Shown one piece after another: positions 18,136 through 29,454 of a stretch of 64,000 nucleotides of DNA (position 1 is the first letter of the stretch; every line of letters starts with the position of its first letter). Position numbers and translations under genes: made by a program. The notes beneath the pieces were generated by a model that saw only the letters and a list, made by a program, of their open reading frames with translations, was not told the DNA's origin and did no database searches. Source of the stretch: Staphylococcus chromogenes. GTDB lineage: Bacteria > Bacillota > Bacilli > Staphylococcales > Staphylococcaceae. The DNA lies in contig NZ_CP118953.1 of assembly GCF_029024625.1 (NCBI RefSeq), positions 1,798,001 through 1,862,000 of the forward strand, written 5' to 3'.

Positions 18136-18831
18136 ATGGAACAATTTTTTTATGGAGACAATGCAGCACAGCATTATGATGTATATTTAAGCGATACAAT
18201 GACTAACCCCACTTGGATTGTTTTAGTACATGGGGGGTATTGGCGTGAAAAATTTGATAAACATATGATGGACCCCATGATAGATGCCCTGTCTGAAGAA
18301 GGCTACGGTATAATCAATATAGAATATCGGAGAGGTCCAGAACATCCATGGCCGACACCTTCTGAAGATATCCATGCTGCGCTAAAACATTTTAAATCTT
18401 CAAAGTTTGCTCCTGATAAATGCATCGGATTAGGTCATTCTGTTGGGGGTCAACTTGTCTTATTAAATCACAAAGACTTTGATGCCGTTGTTGCTTTAGC
18501 GCCTGTGACAGATGTGTTATATACGTTACACCATCAATTAGGTCAAAATGCGGCTACTGAATATTTTGATACACGTGACACAAATATTTTAAAAACGGCT
18601 TCTCCAATCACTCAGTTACCTATTGAGACAGAAACATTAATCATACATGGATATAACGATACTTCTGTCCACATTGATACGTCACTTTCCTTAGTACATG
18701 AAAACTATCATAAAGGTGAATATATCACATTTTATGCGTTACCTTTTTTAGACCATTTGGAATGTATCAATCCAAGAGGAACACATTTTCCGCTATTATG
18801 TGCTTGGCTTAAGCAATTTTCATTATCATAA
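18136..18831 (+). CDS. Alpha/beta hydrolase, kynurenine formamidase-like
   Basis: A 231-residue protein with the oxyanion motif VHGGYWRE near residue 33, the nucleophile serine in GLGHSVGGQL near residue 99, and a C-terminal catalytic His in LDHLECI, the order of alpha/beta hydrolases. The HGGYW motif is typical of the arylformamidase/BD-FAE-like branch. No tryptophan catabolism gene is nearby, so a broader esterase role is as likely. It stands alone on the plus strand with TAGGAG upstream, facing the nitronate monooxygenase gene. Confidence 0.8.
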   Translation: MEQFFYGDNAAQHYDVYLSDTMTNPTWIVLVHGGYWREKFDKHMMDPMIDALSEEGYGIINIEYRRGPEHPWPTPSEDIHAALKHFKSSKFAPDKCIGLGHSVGGQLVLLNHKDFDAVVALAPVTDVLYTLHHQLGQNAATEYFDTRDTNILKTASPITQLPIETETLIIHGYNDTSVHIDTSLSLVHENYHKGEYITFYALPFLDHLECINPRGTHFPLLCAWLKQFSLS

Positions 18832-18922
18832 TCATTTTATTGTATCTTGATGATTTATAATTACTTCGACGATTCTTTAATACATTCAAACCTAGAGGGA
18901 CGTCACAGCGATTTATCGTTCC

Positions 18923-19999
18923 TTAAGCATTGAAACGTGATAATGTGAGTGACGTTTCCTCTTCCAAATGGGAAAGCAACGCTTTAGTTGTACAGATTCT
19001 TGATAATCTAAGACCTTGGCCACTCCACAGATGCGTCCAATCTGGAATGCCTTGTTGCGCAGCCATTTTTCGGACTCTTTTCGTCATATCATTTTGATAA
19101 GGATAAGGAAGAGGGTCTACCTGTTGTTTGCGCATGTCTATAATCCATTGATTTTTTATGCCTCGTGCCCATTTTCCACTAAACAGACGTGTGAGTGTCG
19201 TGTCTGTTTCATTATGTTGCATAAGGGCCTCTTGATGCGTGGCATTGGCACCGGACTCTTTTGTCGTCAAAAATGCTGTCCCCAATTGGACACCTGCAGC
19301 CCCAAGCATGAGGGCAGCACTGATACCTCTCCCATCCATTATGCCGCCTGCCCCGATGACAGGAACAGAAACGTAATCTACGACTTGAGGAATTAATGCC
19401 ATCAATCCTATACCGGGAGCTTCGTCTGCCTCCTGTTTTAAAAATGTTCCTCGATGACCTCCTGCTTCCCAACCTTGTGCTACGATAGCATCTACACCTG
19501 CACGTTCATTTTTTATTGCTTCTTCAACTGATGTCGCACATCCAATCACAATAATTCCTTGGTTTTTGAGCTGTTGAATCACATTTTCAGATGGAATCCC
19601 AAACGTAAAACTACATACAGGGACTTTGAGGTCTATCACGGTTTGGATTAATTCTTGAAATTGTTTATCACTATGGAGTTCAGGAGCGTCATGTTGAAGT
19701 TGAAATTTATCTAAATAGGGTTCTAAATAATGGTGCATCGTTTCTACTTCATGTTGAGTATAGTCACTATGCTCAGGCACAAACAGATTGACTGCAAATG
19801 GTTGATCGGTCAGCGCTCGGACTGCTTCAATTTCGAATTTGAGTTTCTCTGGTGTATCATATCCTCCACCAATCGTGCCCAGTCCACCATATTCACTTAC
19901 TGCTGCCACAAGTTCAGCAGAGGTCGACCCAGCCATACCGGCTTGAATAATCGGCAACCGTATTTGACATAATTGACTAATCGTCGTTTTTTTCCACAT
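18923..19999 (-). CDS. Nitronate monooxygenase (2-nitropropane dioxygenase family)
   Basis: FMN-dependent TIM-barrel protein of 358 residues. Landmarks are LPIIQAGMAGSTSAEL at the N terminus, VAQGWEAGGHRG near 185 and PVIGAGGIMDGRGI near 220, a flavin phosphate site. The family oxidises alkyl nitronates such as propionate-3-nitronate to a semialdehyde and nitrogen oxides. I chose the ATG at 19999 with GGAGG 8 bp upstream. The ATG at 20014 precedes that site. The gene is monocistronic and faces the hydrolase gene. The closely related enoyl reductase FabK is less likely given the motif spacing. Confidence 0.87.
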   Translation of the reverse strand: MWKKTTISQLCQIRLPIIQAGMAGSTSAELVAAVSEYGGLGTIGGGYDTPEKLKFEIEAVRALTDQPFAVNLFVPEHSDYTQHEVETMHHYLEPYLDKFQLQHDAPELHSDKQFQELIQTVIDLKVPVCSFTFGIPSENVIQQLKNQGIIVIGCATSVEEAIKNERAGVDAIVAQGWEAGGHRGTFLKQEADEAPGIGLMALIPQVVDYVSVPVIGAGGIMDGRGISAALMLGAAGVQLGTAFLTTKESGANATHQEALMQHNETDTTLTRLFSGKWARGIKNQWIIDMRKQQVDPLPYPYQNDMTKRVRKMAAQQGIPDWTHLWSGQGLRLSRICTTKALLSHLEEETSLTLSRFNA

Positions 20000-20067
20000 C
20001 CCTTTTTCCTCCATTCTTTTGTCATTACCATTTATATTAACCTTTCTTTTATTTTTTACTCTTCAAT

Positions 20068-20122
20068 AAAAAAAACACAGTATCGACATCCCCCATTTTA
20101 GCTTGAGATCAATACTGTGTTT
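20068..20122 (-). terminator. Long-loop hairpin with T run
   Basis: Stem aaacacagtat (20073-20083) and atactgtgttt (20112-20122) enclose a 28-nt loop, with eight T following on the minus strand. It is far (440 bp) from the Mg exporter stop at 20564, so it could end readthrough or a short RNA made from the repeat region. Confidence 0.55.
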
Positions 20123-20137
20123 ATTCGGTTCTCTGTC

Positions 20138-20529
20138 AAATCGGACTGGTCACATTAAATTAAGGAGTAAATTCCTTTTTAGTTGTGAGAGTATAAATTA
20201 TTGAACGTTGTTGGTTATTTTAATACTACTTAAATCAGTATAACTAAGTCGTAAAATAGATTTTATAACGCTTATGAATATATATAGCGTATTTGATTAG
20301 TTCCTAAGCCGAGACTTCTGAGGCATCTAGCCGAAACCGAAATTCCATTTTAAGATTGAGTTTATCTCAATCTTAAACTATGGATCACCTATTCACATAT
20401 GTTCATAGGTGTACTGAATACGTAACTCATTTCATTCGTAACGTTTTCATGCAGAGGTGAGGCGCCTAGAAAAGCGAGGCTTTTTGGAATAATCAAATAC
20501 ATGAAATTACTTATACATCAGTCCGATTT
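20138..20529. repeat. Mosaic palindromic repeat element with nested insert
   Basis: The 392 bp are bounded by inverted copies aaatcggactg (20138) and cagtccgattt (20519). Inside, the sequence matches the 4.2 kb repeat (cctcgcttttctagg... and agaagtctcggcttagg, read on the minus strand), but is split by about 128 bp. The split is flanked by 11-bp direct repeats gaggcatctag (20320-20330) and gaggcgcctag (20459-20469). The insert holds two further palindromes. No coding frame is present. Together with the hairpin at 20068 this accounts for the whole gap between genes. Confidence 0.7.
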
Positions 20530-20563
20530 ATTATAAAACCGTTTATTCGATTTAGTATGAGAA

Positions 20564-21559
20564 TTAGCGGACTTTCTCGACCATTTCACTTTCTACTTTG
20601 TCCATTTCATCCTCAATTTCCATACCCAGCATTTCTTCAATTAAGTCTTCATGTGTCACGATGGCATCAGTCCCACCGTACTCATCAATCACAATCGCGA
20701 GATGTTTGCGTGTAACTGTCATTTTACGCAAAACCCATTCAGCACGGTTATGTTCATATACAAAGAGAGGTTCCGAACAAAAATCACGCAACGTTTTTTC
20801 AGGTTGGCGACTCCATGCAAGTAAATATTTAGAATGAAAAACACCAACCACATTATCTATGTCCCCTTCATAGACAGGATAACGCGTATATGGATGTTGC
20901 ATGACGACATCATAAACTTCATCGTAAACGTCCTCCACATTTAAAGAGGTCACATTGACACGTGGTGTATTATTAACGTCGGTAATTTTGAGACGGTCAA
21001 AGTCCATAACCCCTTGAATACGGTTGCGTTCCATTTCATTAAATGCACCTTCGCTCCCGGCAATAGAAACCATTGCACGAACTTCTTCTTTTGACATCCC
21101 TTCATCGTCTCTTCCACGAGTAATCAGGTGATTAATCGCATCAGTTATCGCATTCAAAATGACCGTTAACGGTTTAAAAATAATAACAAAAAAGCGAATT
21201 ACTGGAAAAACAAGACGCGCTATAGGATCTGGTGAAGTCGCCGCAATAGATTTAGGGATTACTTCGGCAAATAAAATAATAACCACTGTTAACACAGCTG
21301 ATGCTATTCCAACGCTTATCCCCATATCAACAGCTAAAATTGTGACCAGTGTCGGTAACAAAATGTTTGCAATGTTGTTTCCGATAAGAATGGTTGTGAT
21401 GAATTCACTAGGTTTTTCAAGCAACTTTAATAATTTAGCAGATTTACGATTTGAATCTGCCTCTGCTTGTAATTTCACCTTATTCGCAGCAGTCAATGCC
21501 GTTTCACTGCCCGAAAAGAAGAAAGATACACATATTAATAGAATGATCGCAATGATCAT
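20564..21559 (-). CDS. mpfA: CNNM/CorC-family magnesium efflux protein (MpfA-like)
   Basis: The 331-residue protein has an N-terminal DUF21 domain with about four membrane segments (FFFSGSETALTAAN near residue 17 is its signature), then a pair of CBS domains (about residues 185-310). It lacks the usual complete CorC_HlyC C-terminal domain. I chose the ATG at 21559 with AAGGGGAAC upstream. The longer frame to 21640 has no ribosome-binding site. In S. aureus a protein of this class beside the suf operon, MpfA, is implicated in Mg export. The symbol rests on position and family. Confidence 0.85.
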   Translation of the reverse strand: MIIAIILLICVSFFFSGSETALTAANKVKLQAEADSNRKSAKLLKLLEKPSEFITTILIGNNIANILLPTLVTILAVDMGISVGIASAVLTVVIILFAEVIPKSIAATSPDPIARLVFPVIRFFVIIFKPLTVILNAITDAINHLITRGRDDEGMSKEEVRAMVSIAGSEGAFNEMERNRIQGVMDFDRLKITDVNNTPRVNVTSLNVEDVYDEVYDVVMQHPYTRYPVYEGDIDNVVGVFHSKYLLAWSRQPEKTLRDFCSEPLFVYEHNRAEWVLRKMTVTRKHLAIVIDEYGGTDAIVTHEDLIEEMLGMEIEDEMDKVESEMVEKVR

Positions 21560-21727
21560 TAAGCAGTTCCCCTTCCGATACGTCTTTTTAAAATTAAGTT
21601 GTATGCTCATCATTTTGTAGGAAAAAGATTGAAAAATCAAGTCAAATTCCTCTTTTGTTTGATAACTTTACCCTTGAATATAAACAACTTAAGAAGCCAA
21701 ACTTCAAAATATGAACATAAAAAAGAA

Positions 21728-21767
21728 GGAGTGAGCCATGAAATCCAGTCGATTTCTGCTCCACTCC
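21728..21767 (-). terminator. suf operon terminator
   Basis: Imperfect long stem from ggagtgagc (21728) to gctccactcc (ending 21767) with a T-rich tail on the minus strand, 15 bp after the sufB stop. Confidence 0.78.
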
Positions 21768-21782
21768 TCATTAATCGCAATA

Positions 21783-23180
21783 TTAACCGATTGAACCTTC
21801 CATTTCAAATTTGATGAGACGGTTCATTTCAACAGCGTATTCCATTGGTAATTCTTTTGTAAATGGCTCAATGAAGCCCATAACGATCATTTCAGTTGCT
21901 TCTTCTTCTGAAATACCACGAGACATTAAGTAGAAAAGTTGTTCTTCTGACACTTTAGATACTTTCGCTTCGTGTTCAAGAGAAATATTATCATTGAAAA
22001 TTTCGTTATATGGAATTGTATCTGATGTGGATTCATTGTCTAAAATCAATGTGTCACATTCGATGTTAGAACGTGCACCTTTTGCTTTACGGCCAAAGTG
22101 GACGATACCGCGGTATACCACTTTACCTCCGTCTTTAGAAATTGACTTAGAGACAATTGTTGAAGACGTATTTGGTGCTTTATGAATCATTTTAGCGCCC
22201 GCATCTTGAACTTGGCCTTTACCGGCAAAAGCGATGGATAAAGTGCTTCCTTTAGCACCTTCCCCAACAAGTACACAAGAAGGGTATTTCATTGTAAGCT
22301 TAGATCCTAAGTTACCATCGACCCATTCCATATTACCATTTTCATGAACGAGGGTACGTTTTGTAACGAGATTGTACACGTTATTTGCCCAGTTTTGAAT
22401 TGTTGTATAACGTACATGCGCATCTTTATGCACAATGATTTCTACAACGGCAGAGTGTAAAGAATTCGTTGTATAAACAGGTGCTGTACAACCTTCAACG
22501 TAGTTTACAGAAGCCCCTTCATCCGCAATGATTAATGTACGTTCGAACTGTCCCATATTTTCTGAGTTAATACGGAAATAAGCTTGTAATGGGGTATCAA
22601 GTTTTACATTTTTTGGAATGTAAATAAATGATCCTCCTGACCATACTGCGGAATTTAAAGCGGCGAACTTGTTGTCTGCAGCTGGGATAACGGAAGCAAA
22701 ATATTGTTTGAATAAATCTTCGTTTTCTTTTAATGCTGTATCCGTATCTTTAAAGACAATTCCTTTTTCTTCAAGTTCTTTTTCCATATTATGGTAAACC
22801 ACTTCTGATTCGTATTGCGCAGAAACTCCCGCTAAATACTTTTGCTCTGCTTCTGGGATACCTAATTTATCAAATGTACGTTTAATTTCTTCTGGTACTT
22901 CATCCCAAGAACGTTCTGAACGTTCAGAAGGTTTAACATAGTACGTAATATCATCAAAATCTAATTCAGATAAATCTCCGCCCCATTGTGGCATTGGCAT
23001 TTTATAGAATAATTTCAATGCTTTTAGACGGAAATCTAACATCCATTCAGGTTCGTCTTTCATATTTGAAATTTCACGAACAATATTTTCAGTGAGTCCA
23101 CGTTCTGAACGGAAAATCGATACGTCTTCATCATGGAACCCATATTTATAATCGCCTACATCAGGTGCTTTTTTAGCCAT
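21783..23180 (-). CDS. sufB: Fe-S cluster scaffold protein SufB
   Basis: A 465-residue protein with the right-handed beta-helix core typical of SufB/SufD ([20 protein letters not shown] near 235) and the SufB C-terminal helices ending KFEMEGSIG. In SufBC2D complexes this subunit is the scaffold that accepts sulfur from SufS/SufU and assembles the cluster. The ATG at 23180 is used (AGGAGTG upstream). It is the last gene of sufCDSUB, 74 bp after sufU, and is followed by a terminator. The length is normal. Confidence 0.97.
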   Translation of the reverse strand: MAKKAPDVGDYKYGFHDEDVSIFRSERGLTENIVREISNMKDEPEWMLDFRLKALKLFYKMPMPQWGGDLSELDFDDITYYVKPSERSERSWDEVPEEIKRTFDKLGIPEAEQKYLAGVSAQYESEVVYHNMEKELEEKGIVFKDTDTALKENEDLFKQYFASVIPAADNKFAALNSAVWSGGSFIYIPKNVKLDTPLQAYFRINSENMGQFERTLIIADEGASVNYVEGCTAPVYTTNSLHSAVVEIIVHKDAHVRYTTIQNWANNVYNLVTKRTLVHENGNMEWVDGNLGSKLTMKYPSCVLVGEGAKGSTLSIAFAGKGQVQDAGAKMIHKAPNTSSTIVSKSISKDGGKVVYRGIVHFGRKAKGARSNIECDTLILDNESTSDTIPYNEIFNDNISLEHEAKVSKVSEEQLFYLMSRGISEEEATEMIVMGFIEPFTKELPMEYAVEMNRLIKFEMEGSIG

Positions 23181-23254
23181 CAACGATCACTCCTATCAAC
23201 TCTTATTTTCGTATCTTTGTGCGATACGCTCTATTATCACTACATTCAATGTGC

Positions 23255-24962
<1,708 letters not shown>

Positions 24963-25050
24963 TTACGTTCTCTAATTAAAATCTATGCTTCCTCTTCTAA
25001 ATGATGAAAGATATGCCCCATTTGTCATGAGGATTTCCGATGAAAATCGC

Positions 25051-26358
25051 TTATTTACCCACTTTAAGTTCAATCACTTCACGTAATTGACGTTGTACAT
25101 CTTCAATAGGGAGTTCACGAACGACAGGATCTAAAAAGCCATGAATAACTAGACGTTCCGCTTCGTGTTGTGAAATACCACGACTCATAAGATAGTAAAG
25201 TTGCTCTGGGTCAACTCGGCCTACTGATGCCGCATGACCTGCTTCTACGTCATCTTCATCGATTAATAAGATAGGGTTCGCGTCCCCACGTGCATGTTCT
25301 GATAACATTAACACACGAGATTCTTGGTTAGCCGCAGAACCTGAACCGCCATGTTTAATATGACCGATACCATTGAAAATAGAAGAGGCATTTTCTTTCA
25401 TAACACCATGTTTTAAAATATGTCCATCTGTTTCTTTACCATATTGAACAATGCGAGACGTTAAATTAATCGTTTGATCACCGCGTCCAACTACGACAGA
25501 TTTCAAATCAGACGTTGAACGATCTCCAATTAAGTTCGTCGTATTATCAATAATTTGATTACCTTCATTCATTAAGCCAAGCGACCAATTGATTGTCGCA
25601 TCTTGAGCTGTAACACCACGACGGATAATATGACCTGTAAATCCTTGATCTAAAAAGTCTACTGATCCGTAAGTAATTTTAGAATTGGCACCCGCAATAA
25701 CTTCGGAAATAATGTTTAACTGGCAACCTTCCGCTGATGTAGTTGATAAATAGTTTTCCACATAAGTGACTTCAGCACTTTCCTCAGTCACTAATATAAC
25801 GTGGTTGAAAAAGCTTGCCTTTTCATCATCATGTAATACAACATATTGAATTGGGTGGTCAACAACCACATTACGTGGCACATAGACGAAAACTCCACCA
25901 TTCATTAAAGCAGTATTTAACGCCGTTAATCGATGTTCATCTACTGTTACTGCGTCTTTCATATAATATTTTTCAACAAGATTGCTATGATTTTGAAGTG
26001 CTTCACTAATATGTTCAATAATAACGCCATCTTGCTGTGCTTTTTCGTTCACTTTAGAAAAAGCTAAAGTATTATTATGTTGAATAATTAAGTTTTCACT
26101 CGCTTCTACATTAATAATACGGTCAATTTCTTTTGGTAGATCATGTAAGCTTTCAAAAACAGAACCTGTCGTTTCATGCTGTTTGAACGAATCAAAGTCC
26201 CATTTATCAATTTTTGTTTTATCTGGTTTTGGCATTTCTAAAGATTCTGCTTGTTTTAACGCGTCTTTTCTTAGTTCTGTCATCCAAGAAGGTTCACGAT
26301 GCGCTTTGGAATAATCAACAAGTTGAGCTTCAGAAATATTTAATGTTTCAGTCGTCAT
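25051..26358 (-). CDS. sufD: Fe-S cluster assembly protein SufD
   Basis: The 435-residue beta-helix protein is paralogous to SufB, with VDHPIQYVVLHD, RRGVTAQDATINWSLG and the C-terminal SRGISQHEAERLVIHGFLDPV block. SufD pairs with SufB on two SufC subunits and is needed for iron acquisition by the complex. It starts at an ATG with AGGAGGAAAT upstream, 21 bp after sufC. Length and sequence are normal for Bacillales. Confidence 0.96.
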   Translation of the reverse strand: MTTETLNISEAQLVDYSKAHREPSWMTELRKDALKQAESLEMPKPDKTKIDKWDFDSFKQHETTGSVFESLHDLPKEIDRIINVEASENLIIQHNNTLAFSKVNEKAQQDGVIIEHISEALQNHSNLVEKYYMKDAVTVDEHRLTALNTALMNGGVFVYVPRNVVVDHPIQYVVLHDDEKASFFNHVILVTEESAEVTYVENYLSTTSAEGCQLNIISEVIAGANSKITYGSVDFLDQGFTGHIIRRGVTAQDATINWSLGLMNEGNQIIDNTTNLIGDRSTSDLKSVVVGRGDQTINLTSRIVQYGKETDGHILKHGVMKENASSIFNGIGHIKHGGSGSAANQESRVLMLSEHARGDANPILLIDEDDVEAGHAASVGRVDPEQLYYLMSRGISQHEAERLVIHGFLDPVVRELPIEDVQRQLREVIELKVGK

Positions 26359-26379
26359 ACTTATTTCCTCCTATGATGA

Positions 26380-27150
26380 TTATTGGTTCGCAGTTACTGA
26401 ATCGTATTCTTCTTTAACCCACTCGTAACCTTCTTCTTCTAAACGTTTCGCTAATTCTGCTCCGCCAGATTTTACAACAATACCGTTGTACATTACGTGA
26501 ACATGATCCGGCGTAATATAATTTAATAAACGTTGATAGTGCGTAATGATTAATGAACCAAAATCTTCTCCGCGCATTTCATTAATTCCTTTAGAAACAA
26601 CTTTTAAGGCATCAATATCTAAACCTGAGTCAATTTCATCTAAAATCGCAAATTTAGGTTGAAGCATCATCAATTGTAAGATTTCGTTACGTTTTTTCTC
26701 ACCGCCAGAAAACCCTTCGTTTAAATAACGTTGAGCCATATCTTTGTCCATATCTAAGAAATCCATTTGTTTATCTAATTTTTTGATGAATTGCATCAAA
26801 TTAATCTCTTGACCTTCTTCGCGTTGAGAATTGATAGCTGAACGCATAAAGTCCGCATTTGTCACACCTGTAATCTCAGATGGATATTGCATTGCTAAAA
26901 ACAGACCTGCTTTAGCGCGTTCATCAACTTCCATTTCTAAAATGTTTTCACCATCTAATAACACTTCACCTTGTGTTACCTCATATGAAGGATGGCCCAT
27001 AATTGCTGATGAAAGTGTAGATTTACCCGTACCGTTAGGTCCCATAATGGCATGGATTTCACCTGTATTAATTGTTAAGTTAACACCTTTTAAAATCTCT
27101 TTATCGTCAATAGACACATGTAAGTCTTTAATTTCTAATGTTGATGGCAT
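26380..27150 (-). CDS. sufC: Fe-S assembly ATPase SufC
   Basis: The 256-residue ABC-type ATPase shows Walker [13 protein letters not shown] near residue 38, ABC signature [11 protein letters not shown] near 145 and Walker [11 protein letters not shown] near 165. It drives conformational change in the SufBCD scaffold in the cytosol. The start is the ATG at 27150 with GGAGG 8 bp upstream. The longer frame starting at 27165 overlaps that site. It is the first gene of sufCDSUB, transcribed away from the DUF368 gene. Confidence 0.97.
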   Translation of the reverse strand: MPSTLEIKDLHVSIDDKEILKGVNLTINTGEIHAIMGPNGTGKSTLSSAIMGHPSYEVTQGEVLLDGENILEMEVDERAKAGLFLAMQYPSEITGVTNADFMRSAINSQREEGQEINLMQFIKKLDKQMDFLDMDKDMAQRYLNEGFSGGEKKRNEILQLMMLQPKFAILDEIDSGLDIDALKVVSKGINEMRGEDFGSLIITHYQRLLNYITPDHVHVMYNGIVVKSGGAELAKRLEEEGYEWVKEEYDSVTANQ

Positions 27151-27453
27151 TACTATTCCCTCCAAAAATGTTAGATTCCATATACCAGTTTATAATAATT
27201 TTAATGTAACGTCAAAAGTATTTCATATGTTTCTAAATGCTAATTATAACGAAAATGACGGGAATTATAAAACATTACGGGTTGAAAAATGATGTTCAAT
27301 TTTAAATCGATTTTACATAGATTTTAGAAAAGTTATTGATAATATAATACGGGATGTTCTCAATCACTATGGATATTTGATTGCTTAAAGTGCTCCGTTA
27401 TTGTAATATGACATTTCAGTACCTTTAATTTAATTAGAAAGGAACATAGCTCT
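27151..27453. promoter_or_regulatory. Divergent promoter region, suf operon and DUF368 gene
   Basis: No gene is evident in these 303 bp. A rightward -10 tataat is at 27343-27348 (within ttgataatataat), and the leftward suf promoter must lie near 27200-27300. No clear Fur, IscR or PerR box stands out. Confidence 0.4.
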
Positions 27454-28305
27454 ATGTCGCAATTTAAGTTTTCTAACATCCCTCGAGGCTTTGCCATGGG
27501 TGTAAGTGATTTAATTCCAGGTGTAAGCGGGGGCACCATCGCCTTATTATTAGGAATTTACGATGAATTTATTTCTTCAGTCAGCGGTGTGTTTTCAAAA
27601 AACTTTAAACGCAGTATTTTATTTTTATTGCCCATTGTCATCGGTATGGGATTAGCGATTGGTATATTGAGTAGCCTTATCAACTATTTGCTAGCACATC
27701 ATCAAGTACCAACGATGTTTTTCTTTACAGGATTAATTATTGGGGTCATCCCTTTCTTATTGAGAATCTCACATTATAAACGTACATTTAAAGCCATCCA
27801 TTGGATTATTGTTTTCATTTTTATTTTATTACTACTTGCGATGGCGATGTTAAAAGGGGATACTTCTCACGCTGCACCGTCTAATATTGACCTTTCAGCC
27901 CCAATGCTCATCAAATATTTTGTGGCAGGTATACTCGCTTCTAGCGCAATGTTACTTCCAGGTATTTCAGGTTCTTTCATTTTATTATTGCTAGGTGTTT
28001 ACAGTACCGTCACATACGCGATTTCAGAAGTGGTAAGATTTCATTTTCAAGCACTGCCTGTGATTTTGTTAGTTGGCGCGGGTATAGCCGTCGGATTTAT
28101 CGTCGCGAGTAAAATCATCCAGTATTTGCTCACGAATTACACCTATTTAACATACGCAGCCATTCTTGGACTTGTTATCGGATCTTTATTCTCTGTTTTT
28201 CCAGGATTACCTCAATCAGGGATAACTTGGGTCGTTTCCCTTATCACGTTAATTTTAGGCTTTGCTATCAGTTATGTACTCGGACATTATACTGATGAAC
28301 AATAA
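27454..28305 (+). CDS. popT: DUF368 membrane protein, polyprenyl-phosphate transporter (PopT family)
   Basis: The 283-residue integral membrane protein has about eight to nine segments and two copies of the re-entrant pattern PGVSGGTIALLLG (residue about 23) and PGISGSFILLLLG (about 168). DUF368 proteins were shown in 2022, in Vibrio cholerae and S. aureus among others, to recycle undecaprenyl phosphate across the membrane for cell-wall and teichoic acid synthesis. In S. aureus the DUF368 gene is next to sufC, the same arrangement as here. It has a clear GAAAGGAAC site upstream and is monocistronic. Confidence 0.9.
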   Translation: MSQFKFSNIPRGFAMGVSDLIPGVSGGTIALLLGIYDEFISSVSGVFSKNFKRSILFLLPIVIGMGLAIGILSSLINYLLAHHQVPTMFFFTGLIIGVIPFLLRISHYKRTFKAIHWIIVFIFILLLLAMAMLKGDTSHAAPSNIDLSAPMLIKYFVAGILASSAMLLPGISGSFILLLLGVYSTVTYAISEVVRFHFQALPVILLVGAGIAVGFIVASKIIQYLLTNYTYLTYAAILGLVIGSLFSVFPGLPQSGITWVVSLITLILGFAISYVLGHYTDEQ

Positions 28306-28398
28306 GCGTAATAAAACCTCTTTAAATAACGGATGATTTATTAAGAAGTTTTAGCGCTCACTTATCGCCTTATTCTTAGAGATTTAAATCGTATTAAA

Positions 28399-28440
28399 AT
28401 AGCCCTCAACATTTATCTGACGGTAAATGTTGAGGGCTAT
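28399..28440 (+). terminator. DUF368 gene terminator, compensated variant of the repeat hairpin
   Basis: Seventeen-bp perfect stem atagccctcaacattta (28399-28415) and taaatgttgagggctat (28424-28440). Relative to the agccatcaaaattta hairpins, two A-to-C changes in the left arm are matched by two T-to-G changes in the right arm. It lies about 95 bp after the DUF368 gene. Confidence 0.75.
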
Positions 28441-28494
28441 TGAATTATAGGCGGACGCTATCTCTATATCGTGCGCATTGAACTCATTAAAAAA

Positions 28495-28525
28495 TAACGG
28501 TCAGTGATGTGCTCACTAACCGTTA
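28495..28525 (-). terminator. metNIQ operon terminator
   Basis: Inverted repeat between taacggtcagtga and tcactaaccgtta (28495-28525), followed on the minus strand by TTATTTTTT. It is 75 bp after the metQ stop. A close relative lies after ohr at 35518-35547. Confidence 0.78.
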
Positions 28526-28599
28526 AAAGTATAGCATCAATAAATTTTGATAATGTTTTAATTTAAGGTACTCACTATGATGAGTCTCACTCCAAAATA

Positions 28600-29430
28600 T
28601 TATTCAGCTGGAGTAACAGCACCATCGTATTTGTCATTGATGAATTTTTTAATATCATCTGAACGTAATACTTTCATTAACGCTTTGATTTTTTCATCGT
28701 TTTTATGACCTTCTTGTACAGCAATTAAGTTTGCATATGGGTTATTATCAGCTTTTTCAACAGCAATTGAATCTTTTTGTGGATTTAATTTTTGTTCAAT
28801 CGCAAAGTTAGAGTTGATAATCACTGCGTCCCCTTCATTGTTTTGATATGTTTTTGGAAGAAATTCTGCGGCTTGCTTATTATTGAATTTTAAATCTTTT
28901 TTGTTTTCTTCAATGTCTTTAAAAGTAGCGTCTTGGATTTTAACGCCTTTTTTAATTTTAATTAAACCTTCATCTACGAAAAACTTCAAGAAACGACCTT
29001 GTTCTGCTGGGTTATTAGAAACGAAAATTTCTGCCCCTTTTGGTAAGTCTTTTAAACTTTTATGTTTTTGAGAATAAACAGCCATTGGTTCTAAGTGGAC
29101 ATTACCAGCTGATTCAACTTTATAGCCTTTTTCTTTTTTCTCAGTATCTAAATATGGAGTATGTTGGAAAAAGTTAGCATCCAATTCTCCAGCATCTAAT
29201 AATTTATTAGGTGTTGTGTAATCGTTAATTGTTTTAATTTCTAAATCATAACCTTCTTTTTTCAATAAAGGTTTCGCTTCTTCTAAAATTTCAGCATGAG
29301 GTGCTGGAGATGCCCCTACGACAATCTTTTTGTCGTCTTTATTGTCACTACTTTTTGAGTCGTTGTTACCACATGCAGCTAATACAACAGTAAGCACTAA
29401 AACTAAAGCAATTGATATAAATCTTTTCAT
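28600..29430 (-). CDS. metQ: Methionine ABC transporter substrate-binding lipoprotein MetQ
   Basis: The 276-residue protein has a lipoprotein signal peptide. The hydrophobic stretch ends VVLAAC with the lipid-modified Cys20, followed by a charged linker. The NlpA-fold core includes VGASPAPHAEIL and PYLDTEKKEKGYKVE. It captures methionine outside the membrane for MetNI. It is the last gene of metN-metI-metQ, 24 bp after metI, and the operon sits behind a SAM riboswitch, which supports methionine over other NlpA substrates. Confidence 0.95.
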   Translation of the reverse strand: MKRFISIALVLVLTVVLAACGNNDSKSSDNKDDKKIVVGASPAPHAEILEEAKPLLKKEGYDLEIKTINDYTTPNKLLDAGELDANFFQHTPYLDTEKKEKGYKVESAGNVHLEPMAVYSQKHKSLKDLPKGAEIFVSNNPAEQGRFLKFFVDEGLIKIKKGVKIQDATFKDIEENKKDLKFNNKQAAEFLPKTYQNNEGDAVIINSNFAIEQKLNPQKDSIAVEKADNNPYANLIAVQEGHKNDEKIKALMKVLRSDDIKKFINDKYDGAVTPAE

Positions 29431-29454
29431 TTGACCATTCTCCTTAAAATAAAT

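Noticed and set aside
19016-19396. 126-codon plus-strand frame within the nitronate monooxygenase gene
   Set aside because: It is antisense to a well-recognised enzyme and shows no domain or ribosome-binding site.
20068-20122. Riboswitch or T-box upstream of the nitronate monooxygenase gene
   Set aside because: The structure is a simple long-loop hairpin without any conserved aptamer or specifier sequence.
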